From Shewanella khirikhana (GTDB lineage Bacteria > Pseudomonadota > Gammaproteobacteria > Enterobacterales > Shewanellaceae), in the NCBI RefSeq assembly GCF_003957745.1, contig NZ_CP020373.1, positions 3,023,501 to 3,087,500 of the forward strand: 64,000 bases of DNA. Direction: 5' to 3'. Every line of letters starts with the position of its first letter. Within the stretch, counting starts at the first letter, position 1. Below, in pieces: positions 7,762-15,904 of this stretch. A program made the translations under genes and the position numbers. The notes under the pieces are model-generated. The model was given only the letters and a program-made list of their open reading frames with translations. It was not told the DNA's origin and did not search any database.

Positions 7762-8928
7762 TCAGCTCACCAGCTCCCACTGGTATTTAAGGATGTAACT
7801 CGCAGAGGGGTGAGTAAGGTTTTCCGAGCGGATATCACTTGTATAGCCTTGAGAGAACTTGGTATTGACATCGGGCAGCAGCAAATTGACCGTTGTCGGT
7901 TCGAATATATCGTCCTCCAAGGATTCAAATAAATAGTAAGCAATTAAACCCAGAGCAACACCAACCACGGCACCTACAAGCACACCGACAGGGCCACCAG
8001 CAGAACCCATCGAAATTCCCGCAGCCCCTCCAGCCGCCATTGCCGCTGCCACTACAAGTGCTTCCACCACTTCGTGCACAGCATCCCACAGGGCACGTAG
8101 TGCCTCCAGAAACGCGCCGGAGCCATCCGATTCCGCCATCAGAAAAGTGGTACTGAAAGTGCGTGGCCATGGTCCGCCGCGGGTCAAATCAAACTCGACA
8201 AACTTGCGAGGCGGGTTAAAGCTTTTTGCCCGACCTTTGCGGAAGTTACCGACCCGAAAACCTGCCACCTCTCGGCGCTGATCCGTACTGTCAGCCCCCA
8301 AGCCACCCAGCCGGATATCATCCTCGCCAAAATCAGTGAGCTCCAGGCCAACATCATCGAGGCATTTCACCTTGATGATATTCAGGCGCAACTTGGTAAA
8401 CCCGCTCACAGGCGCAGCTGCCGGACTACCGGAAGCGGCGGAGTTTTTGCTGTCTGACAGCATGGAATACGACATGCCGAGCCTACTATAAAGGAGGGCT
8501 GCGTCCTTATTCGCCACGGCATCTTTAATCGCAGCCGTGGTTTCTGAGCTCAACTTTATCGCCTTAACGCTCGTATCCATCGCGCTTAATTCGCTGAAAA
8601 TGCCATTGCGGACAAGCGATGGTTGAAGGCGCAAACGGGTAGCCAGTGAGTCTCTGCGAACTGATGTGTGGCTTGTAGCGCCGCTTAGTTTACGGGCAGA
8701 GCGTATTTGTAGCGCTCGCACTTGCCGGGGCTTGGCTACCTGTCTGAGTTTAAGTACCTGTAGCGCAGCATTTTCCAGTGCAGCCTTGGCGGGCAATGAA
8801 AATTTTGCCGGCTCGTGCAAATGGGCGGCGGCAGTTTCAATGCCTTCAATCGCGATGCGGCTTGCTTCGTTAGCAATTGCCTGTAAATCGTCAGGCAGGT
8901 CTCTGTCGTTGCATGTAATGATGTCCAC
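7762..8928 (-). CDS. Unrecognised protein with glycine-zipper membrane segment
   Basis: I do not recognise this 388-residue protein. The frame is open to 9012 but only from a TTG. The GTG at 8928 has AAAGGAG 8 bases upstream and is the likely start. Residues to about 170 are hydrophilic and Ala/Arg-rich and look helical. The middle (F-T-K-L-R-L-N-I-I-K-V-K-C-L-D-D, D-F-G-E-D-D-I-R-L-G-G) has the alternating pattern of a beta domain. Near residue 300 it becomes helical (A-L-R-A-L-W-D-A-V-H-E-V-V-E-A-L), followed by a Gly/Ala-rich hydrophobic segment with G-x-x-x-G spacing (A-G-G-P-V-G-V-L-V-G-A-V-V-G-V-A-L-G), the pattern of glycine zippers in membrane-inserting proteins. No signal peptide is seen. 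A membrane-anchored regulator lies 0.5 kb upstream on the other strand. Confidence 0.7.
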   Translation of the reverse strand: MDIITCNDRDLPDDLQAIANEASRIAIEGIETAAAHLHEPAKFSLPAKAALENAALQVLKLRQVAKPRQVRALQIRSARKLSGATSHTSVRRDSLATRLRLQPSLVRNGIFSELSAMDTSVKAIKLSSETTAAIKDAVANKDAALLYSRLGMSYSMLSDSKNSAASGSPAAAPVSGFTKLRLNIIKVKCLDDVGLELTDFGEDDIRLGGLGADSTDQRREVAGFRVGNFRKGRAKSFNPPRKFVEFDLTRGGPWPRTFSTTFLMAESDGSGAFLEALRALWDAVHEVVEALVVAAAMAAGGAAGISMGSAGGPVGVLVGAVVGVALGLIAYYLFESLEDDIFEPTTVNLLLPDVNTKFSQGYTSDIRSENLTHPSASYILKYQWELVS

Positions 8929-9423
8929 TCTCTTATCTCCTTTTGATAACACAGCTATGAACCGGGCAAAAAAGTGTGCCCCGTTAGATGCCTGCATCCC
9001 TTTGGGCGACAAACCTATTTAACTGTTTTGTCTGCTTAGCCCGCGCTCAGCCTGCCTGAATACAGCCAGGACTTTCCGGGTGATTCGGAAATGCCTTCCA
9101 ACGCCAGGCCGCCTTTCCTTGCAATGAGTAGCCGCGGTAAATTCACATCGGGCTAGTCTTGGTGAAGGCCGCAACAAGAGCCATACATACGCCAGGCCTT
9201 ATCGCTTTCCGATTTCCAGACTGTACAAGCTGCTGTTTTACTTGCTTGATTTGGCTTTGAATTTAATGTGATTTTTTTGAATGGACGGATAATCAGAGGG
9301 TTACAGCTGTTTCTTTCACACTGGTTTATTGCAAGACGGCCGACCGAGACCAGCGACCGAGCCCGGAGTACAAATCACTGCCAACTGAGTTACAATCGGA
9401 TTTAAATTCTCAAGTCGGGCTGT
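8929..9423. other. 495-bp intergenic region, divergent promoters
   Basis: This gap separates the orphan minus-strand gene from the ToxR-like regulator. It is more AT-rich towards 9230-9300. CGACCGAG occurs twice close together near 9340-9360. No gene or recognised operator is visible; both promoters should lie here. Confidence 0.4.
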
Positions 9424-10476
9424 ATGGATATGGAAATTCACCAGCGTAGCTCTGCAGAACAAACTCCCGGGACACTCCACTCGAACCGCAGAATTCAATT
9501 CGATGAATTTGAGTTTGTAACCTCGCCGCCAGCGCTCTATTACCGGCAGCAGCGACTCCCACTGGAGCCAAAAATGCTGCAGCTGATGACCATGCTGATT
9601 GACGCCAGGCCGGAACTTGTCAGCAAAGATGCACTTATGTCTGCGCTCTGGCCCGATACGATAGTGTCTGACTGGTCGCTTGCACGGCTGGTCTCCGATA
9701 CCCGGAAGTTGCTGGATTCGACAGGCAGTCGCCAACCTCTGATTAAAACGGTTAGGGGCAGAGGTTTTTGCTTCGTGCCCGATGCCCATGAAATCATTGA
9801 TGTCAGCTCGCAATTTGGCAGCCGCACTATCGACAATTCGGCCCTAACACCTGCGGATACCCTTGCTGGAAGTCGAAGTAACAGGTTTATTTGGATATTC
9901 TCGCTACTGCTTTTTATCACCGCAATCGTCGGTGTCCGCTATCTCACATCGCCAACTGAACAACTTGCGCCTTCCCAATCTCTCCATGACAGTGCAAAGC
10001 ACAGGCTCGATATCATGTTATCGCTGCAGCGTAGCCTGAAACTTACCAAAACCGCCTTTGAGGCCCAGGTAAGAAGGCGAAATGAGTTGGCAGAGGCCAT
10101 TGCAACCAAACAGCCTGAGTTGATGAGCCTTGGCTGGGAGCAAAGACTCCGCCAATATCAGCCCCAATCCACCGCCGATGAAAAGTTTATTTTCGAGCAG
10201 ATCCGCGCCTTTACCAGCGGGCCGCTACTCAAAGGCAACCGCGAGCTGCTTACCCTGCTCGACAATCATCCTGAGCTTTATGAAGAGATAGATTCATTCC
10301 TGCAACTTCACAGCCACCTGCAGATCTGGCTGAATAAGTACGATCAGGTATTCAGGCACCATCCTGAGATGGCCGTGCTCTATATTGGTGTAGAAGATGG
10401 GGTGCCTTTTCCAACTGAGATAGATAAGCAGGTGGAGGATTGGATTAATGCCAGGCAGACTTACACCACTGAATAA
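9424..10476 (+). CDS. Membrane-anchored winged-helix regulator (ToxR/CadC-like)
   Basis: This 350-residue protein has an OmpR/PhoB-type winged helix in residues 25-125 (L-P-L-E-P-K-M-L-Q-L-M-T-M-L-I, then S-K-D-A-L-M-S-A-L-W-P-D-T-I-V-S-D, then L-I-K-T-V-R-G-R-G-F-C-F-V). One transmembrane helix follows at about 153-172 (F-I-W-I-F-S-L-L-L-F-I-T-A-I-V-G-V). The C-terminal part, about 175 residues and presumably periplasmic, is helical and charged with no domain I recognise. This is the layout of ToxR/CadC one-component membrane sensors, which bind DNA from the membrane. The nearest candidate target is the divergent orphan gene. A terminator follows. Confidence 0.82.
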   Translation: MDMEIHQRSSAEQTPGTLHSNRRIQFDEFEFVTSPPALYYRQQRLPLEPKMLQLMTMLIDARPELVSKDALMSALWPDTIVSDWSLARLVSDTRKLLDSTGSRQPLIKTVRGRGFCFVPDAHEIIDVSSQFGSRTIDNSALTPADTLAGSRSNRFIWIFSLLLFITAIVGVRYLTSPTEQLAPSQSLHDSAKHRLDIMLSLQRSLKLTKTAFEAQVRRRNELAEAIATKQPELMSLGWEQRLRQYQPQSTADEKFIFEQIRAFTSGPLLKGNRELLTLLDNHPELYEEIDSFLQLHSHLQIWLNKYDQVFRHHPEMAVLYIGVEDGVPFPTEIDKQVEDWINARQTYTTE

Positions 10477-10550
10477 TGTGCGCTGGTAGATTTTATGCTT
10501 AAGCAGGATGCAACTGACGCTCCATGGCTCAGGCTCGAGCCGGAAACCCG

Positions 10551-10586
10551 GAATAATAAAGCCCACATTCGCGGGCCTTATTATTC
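10551..10586. terminator. Bidirectional terminator between convergent genes
   Basis: GAATAATAA and TTATTATTC arms enclose a GCCC/GGGC stem. The hairpin lies between the ToxR-like gene and the DUF368 gene and has A/T-rich flanks on both sides. Confidence 0.75.
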
Positions 10587-10612
10587 AATGCAGGTGTTTA
10601 TCGCACGCCAAA

Positions 10613-11536
10613 TCAGTGGCTTGGTTTGCCCTCGCCGAGCTTCTCGATAATCAGCACCAGAGCAATACCAACAAGGGCACAGACGATGGCGAGCCCCAGC
10701 TGCGATGACTCGCCGCTAAGCTGCTCAAAGCCCCAGGGCGACAGGTTTTGCTGTGCCAGTGGCACCTGCTCGCCATGGGAGTTGGTGCGCCAGCTCAGGG
10801 TTTCCTTCCAGGGCCAGATCTTACCCAGGGTGCCCAACATCAGTCCGGTGAGGAAGAAGAGGGTCGCATCGTGAAACTTACGCAGCAGCATCGACAGCAG
10901 ATGGCTGAAACTCAAAATGCCGCAGATGGCGCCAACGGCAAAGCAGGCAAGGATATCGAGCTGTAAGCCCTTGGCCGCAGCAAGCACTGCCGGGTAGAGG
11001 CCGAGCAGCAGCAAAATAAAGCTGCCGGAAATGCCGGGCAGGATCATCGCGCAAATAGCGATGGCACCGCCGAGGAACACATTCAAATAAGTAGCCGGAA
11101 TTTCGGTAGGGGTAAGCACGGTAATGCCCCAGGCCACCACGGCGCCGAGGGCAAACAGCGCAATCCGCCCGGCACTGAAGCCTTTTACCTGCCGCAGCAT
11201 ATGCCACACAGACACCAAAATCAGTCCAAAGAAGAAAGACCACACAGGAATGGGGTGATGCACCAGCAGGTATGAAATCAGCTTGGCAAGGCTGAAGATA
11301 CTGGTGAGGATGCCACCAAACAGACACACCAGGAAAGTACCGTTGATCCGCTCCCAGGCTGCCTTCCCACCTTCTTGACGTATCACCTTGATAAGCGAGG
11401 GGTTAATTGCCCTTACGCTGTCCAGCAGCTTATCCAGGATCCCTGTGATAAAGGCGATGGTACCGCCGGATACACCGGGCACCACGTCGGCTGCGCCCAT
11501 AGCGAGCCCTTTAAAGTAGGTCAGTAAGTTGTTCAC
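10613..11536 (-). CDS. popT: DUF368 polytopic membrane protein, undecaprenyl phosphate translocase (PopT) family
   Basis: The N-terminus L-K-G-L-A-M-G-A-A-D-V-V-P-G-V-S-G-G-T-I-A-F pattern (here F-K-G-L-A-M-G) is the DUF368 signature, and the rest is a polytopic membrane protein of the family's length. DUF368 members (PopT) have been reported to recycle undecaprenyl phosphate across the inner membrane for cell-wall and O-antigen synthesis; that role is family knowledge, not seen here. The frame opens with a TTG at 11548. I prefer the GTG at 11536 because GGGGAA precedes it closely and the protein then begins as family members do (307 residues). Confidence 0.85.
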   Translation of the reverse strand: MNNLLTYFKGLAMGAADVVPGVSGGTIAFITGILDKLLDSVRAINPSLIKVIRQEGGKAAWERINGTFLVCLFGGILTSIFSLAKLISYLLVHHPIPVWSFFFGLILVSVWHMLRQVKGFSAGRIALFALGAVVAWGITVLTPTEIPATYLNVFLGGAIAICAMILPGISGSFILLLLGLYPAVLAAAKGLQLDILACFAVGAICGILSFSHLLSMLLRKFHDATLFFLTGLMLGTLGKIWPWKETLSWRTNSHGEQVPLAQQNLSPWGFEQLSGESSQLGLAIVCALVGIALVLIIEKLGEGKPSH

Positions 11537-11843
11537 CCAATTCCCCAAAAAATACCGGCACTTGGCCGATGCTGTGCTTATGTTGCCGCCGATTATATGT
11601 CGGCTCGGCGGCCCCTGAAAATGAACTTTGCGTTAGGAAGCCAACAAAGCGCTGCTCGCTACCGTTTGCCACCACCTCAAAGCCATGTACTGACCTCAGG
11701 GTACAGAGGCGCTTGCAGATGGTTAATGGCATGTTACACTGCGACAAAACAAACAGGCCAGACCAGTTGCCATTTCACGGTTTTTCCGGCAACTGAACAG
11801 GCCAGATAACAGCATGCAGCACACAAAGACAGGAAGCAAAACC
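11537..11843. other. Intergenic region upstream of popT and the DUF4442 gene
   Basis: About 300 bp between divergent genes. Short open frames run through it on both strands but none has a ribosome site or recognisable product. I see nothing beyond the expected promoters. Confidence 0.4.
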
Positions 11844-12320
11844 ATGGCTGGCAAACCCAATAAGGTGATGGCCCTTTATCAAAAGCTTATCCCCTATCCC
11901 TTTGGCAGAATTATCTTTTCCAGGATGGTGGCCCGCATGGCGCCCTACTTTGGCACCATCAAACCGCTGATCACCGAGCTTAGGCCCAACCACTGTGAAT
12001 GCTTTATCAAGAAACGCAATGCGGTACACAACCACATTAAAACAGTCCACGTGATTGCCATCTGCAACGGCCTGGAAATGGCCATGGGCGTGATGGCCGA
12101 AGCCTCAATTCCGCCGCATCTGCGCTGGATCCCAAAGGGTATGAGCCTGGATTACACCGCCAAGGCAGGCAGTGATATTCGCTGTGTGGCCGAGGTTCAG
12201 CCGCAAGACTGGCAGGAAGGTGACTTGCTGGTGCCCGTAACGGCTTACGACATCAACGATGTGGTGGTGGTAAAAGGCCACATCAAGCTGTGGATCTCGC
12301 AAAGGCCGCCCAAAGCCTAA
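11844..12320 (+). CDS. DUF4442 hotdog-fold protein (thioesterase-like)
   Basis: This protein of about 158 residues resembles the DUF4442 family, which has the hotdog fold of PaaI-like thioesterases. The pattern includes K-K-R-N-A-V-H-N-H-I-K-T-V-H-V-I-A-I-C-N-G-L-E, with the N-H and downstream E expected at the hotdog active site, and W-I-P-K-G-M-S-L-D-Y. An ATG at 11814 is in frame, but the ATG at 11844 has AGGAAG 7 bases before it and is the better start. The substrate is unknown; acyl-CoA hydrolysis is an inference from the fold. Confidence 0.8.
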   Translation: MAGKPNKVMALYQKLIPYPFGRIIFSRMVARMAPYFGTIKPLITELRPNHCECFIKKRNAVHNHIKTVHVIAICNGLEMAMGVMAEASIPPHLRWIPKGMSLDYTAKAGSDIRCVAEVQPQDWQEGDLLVPVTAYDINDVVVVKGHIKLWISQRPPKA

Positions 12321-12330
12321 GCTATTTGGC

Positions 12331-12364
12331 AACGAAAAAAGACTGATTTCTCAGTCTTTTTCGT
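12331..12364. terminator. Bidirectional terminator between DUF4442 gene and rsuA
   Basis: The hairpin AAAAAGACTGA/TCAGTCTTTTT has a TTTC loop and lies between two convergent stop codons. Confidence 0.85.
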
Positions 12365-12375
12365 ATCTACCTTAG

Positions 12376-13107
12376 CTAAGCCTCAGCCTGGACTTCGCTT
12401 TGCTGGCAGGCGCGCTTTTCATCATCGCTGAGTGGCCGCCATTGCCCGGGGGCAAGCTGCGGATCCAGGAGAAGAGCGCCAATGCGGCTTCGGTGCAAGG
12501 CAAGCACCGGGTTTTGAAAGCGGCCAAACATGCGCTTGATTTGATGGTACTTGCCTTCCCGAAGTTCTACCCTCGCCTCACGCTCACCAACAATGGCAAG
12601 TCTGGCCGGCAACGTGGTAATAGCCTCTGTTTCAAAGTAAAAGCCACGCTCAAAAGCCGCGATATAGTCTTGGGTCAGCGGCTTTTCCAGGGTCACCCAA
12701 TACTCTTTGGTCACATGGGCACCGGGCTGCATCATCGACTCTGACCAGCGGCTGTCGTTGGATAAGAGCACCAGTCCGGAGGTATTCAAATCCAGCCTGC
12801 CGACTATGTGCAGCCCGGCTCTAATCGCCTCGGGGATAAGGTCGAGCACGGTTTTGTGCTCTTTGTCTTTGGTGGCCGACACCACCCCCACGGGTTTATG
12901 GAGCATCAGGTAGCGCGGCGTTTCGGCGCGAAGGGCTGTGTCATCCAAATAAATCTGACTGAAGGGGCCGATTTGCTGCGCCATTTCCAGCGCCCGCTCA
13001 CCATCCACTGTCACCCTTTCAGCTTTCAGTAACTCGCGAACCGCTTTTTTGGGGATATTAAGGGTTTTGGCCAGAAAGCTGTCGAGTCGGCCGCGGGGGG
13101 AAATCAT
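12376..13107 (-). CDS. rsuA: 16S rRNA pseudouridine(516) synthase
   Basis: This 243-residue protein has an N-terminal S4 RNA-binding domain (R-L-D-S-F-L-A-K-T-L-N-I-P-K-K-A-V-R, residues 7-24) and an RsuA-type synthase domain. The catalytic Asp is D106 in V-G-R-L-D-L-N-T-S-G-L. The C-terminal Y-H-Q-I-K-R-M-F is the family motif III. It isomerises U516 of 16S rRNA. It ends 12 bp after the SufR-like gene begins its reading out of the region, so the regulator and rsuA probably share a transcript. Confidence 0.92.
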   Translation of the reverse strand: MISPRGRLDSFLAKTLNIPKKAVRELLKAERVTVDGERALEMAQQIGPFSQIYLDDTALRAETPRYLMLHKPVGVVSATKDKEHKTVLDLIPEAIRAGLHIVGRLDLNTSGLVLLSNDSRWSESMMQPGAHVTKEYWVTLEKPLTQDYIAAFERGFYFETEAITTLPARLAIVGEREARVELREGKYHQIKRMFGRFQNPVLALHRSRIGALLLDPQLAPGQWRPLSDDEKRACQQSEVQAEA

Positions 13108-13118
13108 AGTTCAGCGCC

Positions 13119-13745
13119 TTAGTCGGCAATCGCCGCAGTGATGCGATAAGCGCAGCGGCGCGCCCCTTCGACGATATGCTCGCTACGCTCCACTGTCACC
13201 CCCTCGCCCAGCAGGCGACGAAACAGCATGAGCTCAGAGCGGCAAAAGTTCTGGCAACTGCTGGCGGCCGCGCAGATAGGACAATGGTTTTCGTACAGCC
13301 ACCAAACATCCCCTTCATTTGCCACCGTCGCCATATAGCCTTCTTCAGTGCGAATGGCCGCCAGTTGCTCGAGGCGCCCGGCAAGGGTGCTGACACCCGC
13401 CATCCGCTCAAGGTAGGCCTGCTCAGAGGCGGCTTCGCGGTGGCTTATCAGGGCATCCATCCCGGCATCGCCAAAAATCACCTTTACCGAATCAATCAGC
13501 CTTAAGGTCAACTCGCTGTGACGATCGCCAAACTGGTTTTGCGCCGCATCGGTCAACTTCCAGTAACGCGCCGGGCGACCACGGCCCTCACTGATGTCCT
13601 CAAAACTGAGATTGCCTTCGGCTTCCATGGCCTGCAGATGCTGGCGCACCCCCATGGAGGTCAGCCCCAGCGATTCGGCCAGGCCAGCGGCAGTCATAGG
13701 CCCTTGCAGCTTCAGCAAATCGAGGATTTTTTGGCAGGTTTTCAT
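13119..13745 (-). CDS. SufR-like regulator with C-terminal cysteine cluster
   Basis: A DeoR/ArsR-type helix-turn-helix at about residues 14-45 (T-A-A-G-L-A-E-S-L-G-L-T-S-M-G-V-R-Q-H-L) is followed by a wing G-R-G-R-P-A-R-Y-W. The C-terminal half carries five cysteines: C-P-I-C, then S-S-C-Q-N-F-C, and one in R-R-C-A-Y-R. This layout, including S-E-L-M-L-F and T-V-E-R-S-E, resembles SufR-type Fe-S repressors, so an iron-sulfur sensing role is plausible but not proven. The ATG at 13745 gives 208 residues; a TTG four codons earlier is possible. It diverges from an FMN reductase gene across a palindrome-rich gap, its likely target. rsuA lies 12 bp downstream. Confidence 0.82.
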   Translation of the reverse strand: MKTCQKILDLLKLQGPMTAAGLAESLGLTSMGVRQHLQAMEAEGNLSFEDISEGRGRPARYWKLTDAAQNQFGDRHSELTLRLIDSVKVIFGDAGMDALISHREAASEQAYLERMAGVSTLAGRLEQLAAIRTEEGYMATVANEGDVWWLYENHCPICAAASSCQNFCRSELMLFRRLLGEGVTVERSEHIVEGARRCAYRITAAIAD

Positions 13746-13830
13746 CGTCTCACCCAATACAAAGCGCAGCTTGCTCTGGGTCTATTATCGTTAACCAAAG
13801 TATTAAGTAAACTTTTTTGTTTATTTTTAG

Positions 13831-13850
13831 CTTTACATAATTAAGTAAAG
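13831..13850. promoter_or_regulatory. Near-perfect 20-bp palindrome, likely operator of the SufR-like regulator
   Basis: CTTTACATAATTAAGTAAAG reads the same on both strands at 18 of 20 positions. Part of the motif recurs nearby: TTAAGTAAA at 13803-13811 and TTTACTAA at 13886-13893. All three sit in the AT-rich gap between the divergent regulator and FMN reductase genes. Confidence 0.6.
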
Positions 13851-13907
13851 TATTTACCTTACAAATTAATTTAGAAACAAAAAACTTTACTAATAAGGAA
13901 GGACCCC

Positions 13908-14492
13908 ATGAAACTCAGCATCATCAACGGCAGTCAGCGCAAAGGCTCACAAAGCGGCAGAGTGGCCGAATTTATCAAGACACAAAGACACAGCTTCAGC
14001 GATGTCGAGGTAATAGAACTGGCTGATTATTCGCTGCCGTTCTGGGATGGCGACAGCCGAGAGAGTAAGGGCGAAGACTGGGCCATCATCGAGGCCAAAC
14101 TCAGTGCCAGCGATGCCTATGTTCTCATTACCCCCGAGTGGAGCGGCATGGCCACTCCCATGTTGAAACAACTGCTGATGAACGCCAGCGTCCCCGTGAC
14201 TGGCCACAAACCGGCGCTGCTGGTGTCGGTTTCATCCAGCGTCAATGGAGTGTTCCCGCTGGCGGAGCTCATGGTAAGTGGCAATAAAAACAACAAGATG
14301 GTGTTTATCCCAGCCAATGTAATCGTCCGAAATGTCGAAGAGATGCTGCACCCAGTTGAAGGCAGCGCCCTGAGCAGCCGCGACAGCGCCATCCGTGAGC
14401 GCATCACTGAATCAGTGTCTTTACTTGGCCGCTACGCCGAGCTGTTAAAGCCACTGCAATCCTATCGCGACCCTTTTATCTACGGCATGTAA
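13908..14492 (+). CDS. NAD(P)H-dependent FMN reductase family flavoprotein
   Basis: This 194-residue flavodoxin-fold protein has the phosphate loop N-G-S-Q-R-K-G-S-Q-S-G-R (residues 7-18) and the family segment I-T-P-E-W-S-G-M-A-T-P-M-L-K-Q-L-L. Family members reduce FMN or quinones with NAD(P)H in the cytoplasm. AAGGAAGGA precedes the ATG at good spacing. It diverges from the SufR-like regulator, so its expression probably answers to Fe-S or redox state (inference). Two VOC genes follow on the same strand. Confidence 0.87.
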   Translation: MKLSIINGSQRKGSQSGRVAEFIKTQRHSFSDVEVIELADYSLPFWDGDSRESKGEDWAIIEAKLSASDAYVLITPEWSGMATPMLKQLLMNASVPVTGHKPALLVSVSSSVNGVFPLAELMVSGNKNNKMVFIPANVIVRNVEEMLHPVEGSALSSRDSAIRERITESVSLLGRYAELLKPLQSYRDPFIYGM

Positions 14493-14592
14493 TGGCAAGC
14501 AGCGCCATCGACCTGAGCGCTGAGTGAAAACACCGACTTAAGCGAAGCGACTTGAGCCAAACAAACCAGAAAAAAAGCCAGGGGAAGCAAAG

Positions 14593-14976
14593 ATGAGACT
14601 GAATCAAATAACACTGAGTGTGACCGACATGGCGGCAGCGGTGGACTTCTATCTGGAGCTCGGCGCCATTCAAATCGTCGATACGCCCCACTATGCCCGC
14701 TTTATGTTGCCGGAAGGGGACAGCAGTTTTTCATTGCACCTATGCACCGAAAAGCCCGGCAGCGGCCACAGCCTGTATTTTGAGAGTGACCGACTGGATG
14801 ACTGGGTTGCCGAGCTTAAAACCCGCGGTATCGCCTTTGACAGCGAGCCGGAAGATCAGCGCTGGCTGTGGCGTGAAGTCAACCTCAAAGACCCCAGCGG
14901 CAACCACATCAAGCTATACCACGCCGGTGACATGCGGCTGGATCCCCCCTGCCGGGTGACCAGGCGTAAACACTGA
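14593..14976 (+). CDS. VOC (glyoxalase/dioxygenase-fold) protein
   Basis: This 127-residue single-domain VOC protein has a typical opening (M-R-L-N-Q-I-T-L-S-V-T-D-M-A-A-A-V-D-F-Y) and closing (N-L-K-D-P-S-G-N-H-I-K-L-Y-H). No helix insert or second domain is present. Substrate cannot be assigned. The gene follows the FMN reductase by 100 bp, with AGGGGAAG before the ATG, and precedes a second VOC gene by 41 bp. Confidence 0.8.
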   Translation: MRLNQITLSVTDMAAAVDFYLELGAIQIVDTPHYARFMLPEGDSSFSLHLCTEKPGSGHSLYFESDRLDDWVAELKTRGIAFDSEPEDQRWLWREVNLKDPSGNHIKLYHAGDMRLDPPCRVTRRKH

Positions 14977-15017
14977 CCAGGAACTATAAGCAATAAAACC
15001 GATACAAGGAGCGCACC

Positions 15018-15440
15018 ATGGTACATCTGGAACACATCAATCTGGTCGTGCACGACCTGGAAAAGAGCCTCAGCTTCTACAAAGCCGCTTTCCCACATTG
15101 GCAGGTTAGGGGCGGCGGCGAAGGCAGCTGGTACGGCAAACCGCGCCAATGGCTGCACTTTGGCGATGACTATCAATATATTGCGTTGAATAACGACGGC
15201 GAAGGTGAAGCGCGGGATCTGACCGGCCACCAGCCTGGACTGGCGCACTTTGCCTTTGTGGTGGCCTCACTGGATGCCCTGATTGCCCGTCTGGACGCGG
15301 CTGGCTTTGCCATTGCCAAAGACGGCGCGCCGGATTCGGGCCGACGGAATGTTTACTTTATCGACCCGGATGGCATGGAAGTGGAATTTGTCGAATACCT
15401 CAGCGATGAGCCTGCAATCCGTAACCAGTACCCTCAATAA
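15018..15440 (+). CDS. VOC (glyoxalase/dioxygenase-fold) protein
   Basis: A 140-residue VOC protein opens with M-V-H-L-E-H-I-N-L-V-V-H-D-L-E-K-S-L-S-F-Y. Metal ligands of the fold can be suggested at His6, His76-like L-A-H-F-A-F and Glu in D-G-M-E-V-E-F-V-E. It is not closely similar to the VOC protein before it. AAGGAGCG precedes the ATG. Its last 41 bp overlap the end of the convergent YeaR-like gene. Confidence 0.8.
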   Translation: MVHLEHINLVVHDLEKSLSFYKAAFPHWQVRGGGEGSWYGKPRQWLHFGDDYQYIALNNDGEGEARDLTGHQPGLAHFAFVVASLDALIARLDAAGFAIAKDGAPDSGRRNVYFIDPDGMEVEFVEYLSDEPAIRNQYPQ

Positions 15441-15816
15441 ACACCGGGTCTGTGTCGCAGTGTTCGCCTTCGAGGAACAGGCCCACCGTGGTGTCGGCAT
15501 TGGCATTGGCTTCATGCAGACTCTCGTGGGCAAATACGTTGAGGCGAAAGCGGGTATCTTCGGTGAGCGGTTCGATGCGGTAGAGCTTGCCGGGGTGGGT
15601 CATGGCTCTGTCTTTGGCGCTAAGGCGAACTTCAATGGTGGGTTCGCCGTCTTGCTCACGGTAGCCAAACCACAGCAGCTCGCCGTCCAACACCTCAATT
15701 TGACTGAAAAAACCCTGACGGGTTTTGTGTTGGCACAGCAGCAACTCGGGTACGTCGTTACCGCCGAACACCCGGGTCGAACCGAGCGGAATATAGTTTT
15801 TTGGTACCAATGCCAT
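15400..15816 (-). CDS. DUF1971/YeaR-like cupin-type protein
   Basis: The 138-residue protein resembles the DUF1971 (YeaR/TehB-like) family: P-K-N-Y-I-P-L-G-S-T-R-V-F at the start, then V-L-D-G-E-L-L-W-F-G-Y, and P-G-K-L-Y-R-I-E-P-L-T-E-D-T-R-F-R-L-N-V-F. E. coli YeaR is a small nitrate/nitrite-responsive protein of unknown function; the fold is cupin-like. GGAG lies upstream of the ATG. It overlaps the VOC gene end-to-end on the opposite strand by 41 bp. Confidence 0.75.
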   Translation of the reverse strand: MALVPKNYIPLGSTRVFGGNDVPELLLCQHKTRQGFFSQIEVLDGELLWFGYREQDGEPTIEVRLSAKDRAMTHPGKLYRIEPLTEDTRFRLNVFAHESLHEANANADTTVGLFLEGEHCDTDPVFIEGTGYGLQAHR

Positions 15817-15904
15817 GAGTCCCGTCTCCGGTACAGCTGAATTAACCTTTCATTAAGCCTACAATGGGATCATTCCCGTCAGCATCCGAACTCAAGTAAT
15901 CCTA

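Noticed and set aside
11569..11809. Two short plus-strand frames before the DUF4442 gene
   Set aside because: No ribosome site and no recognisable product; they overlap each other in different frames in an intergenic region.
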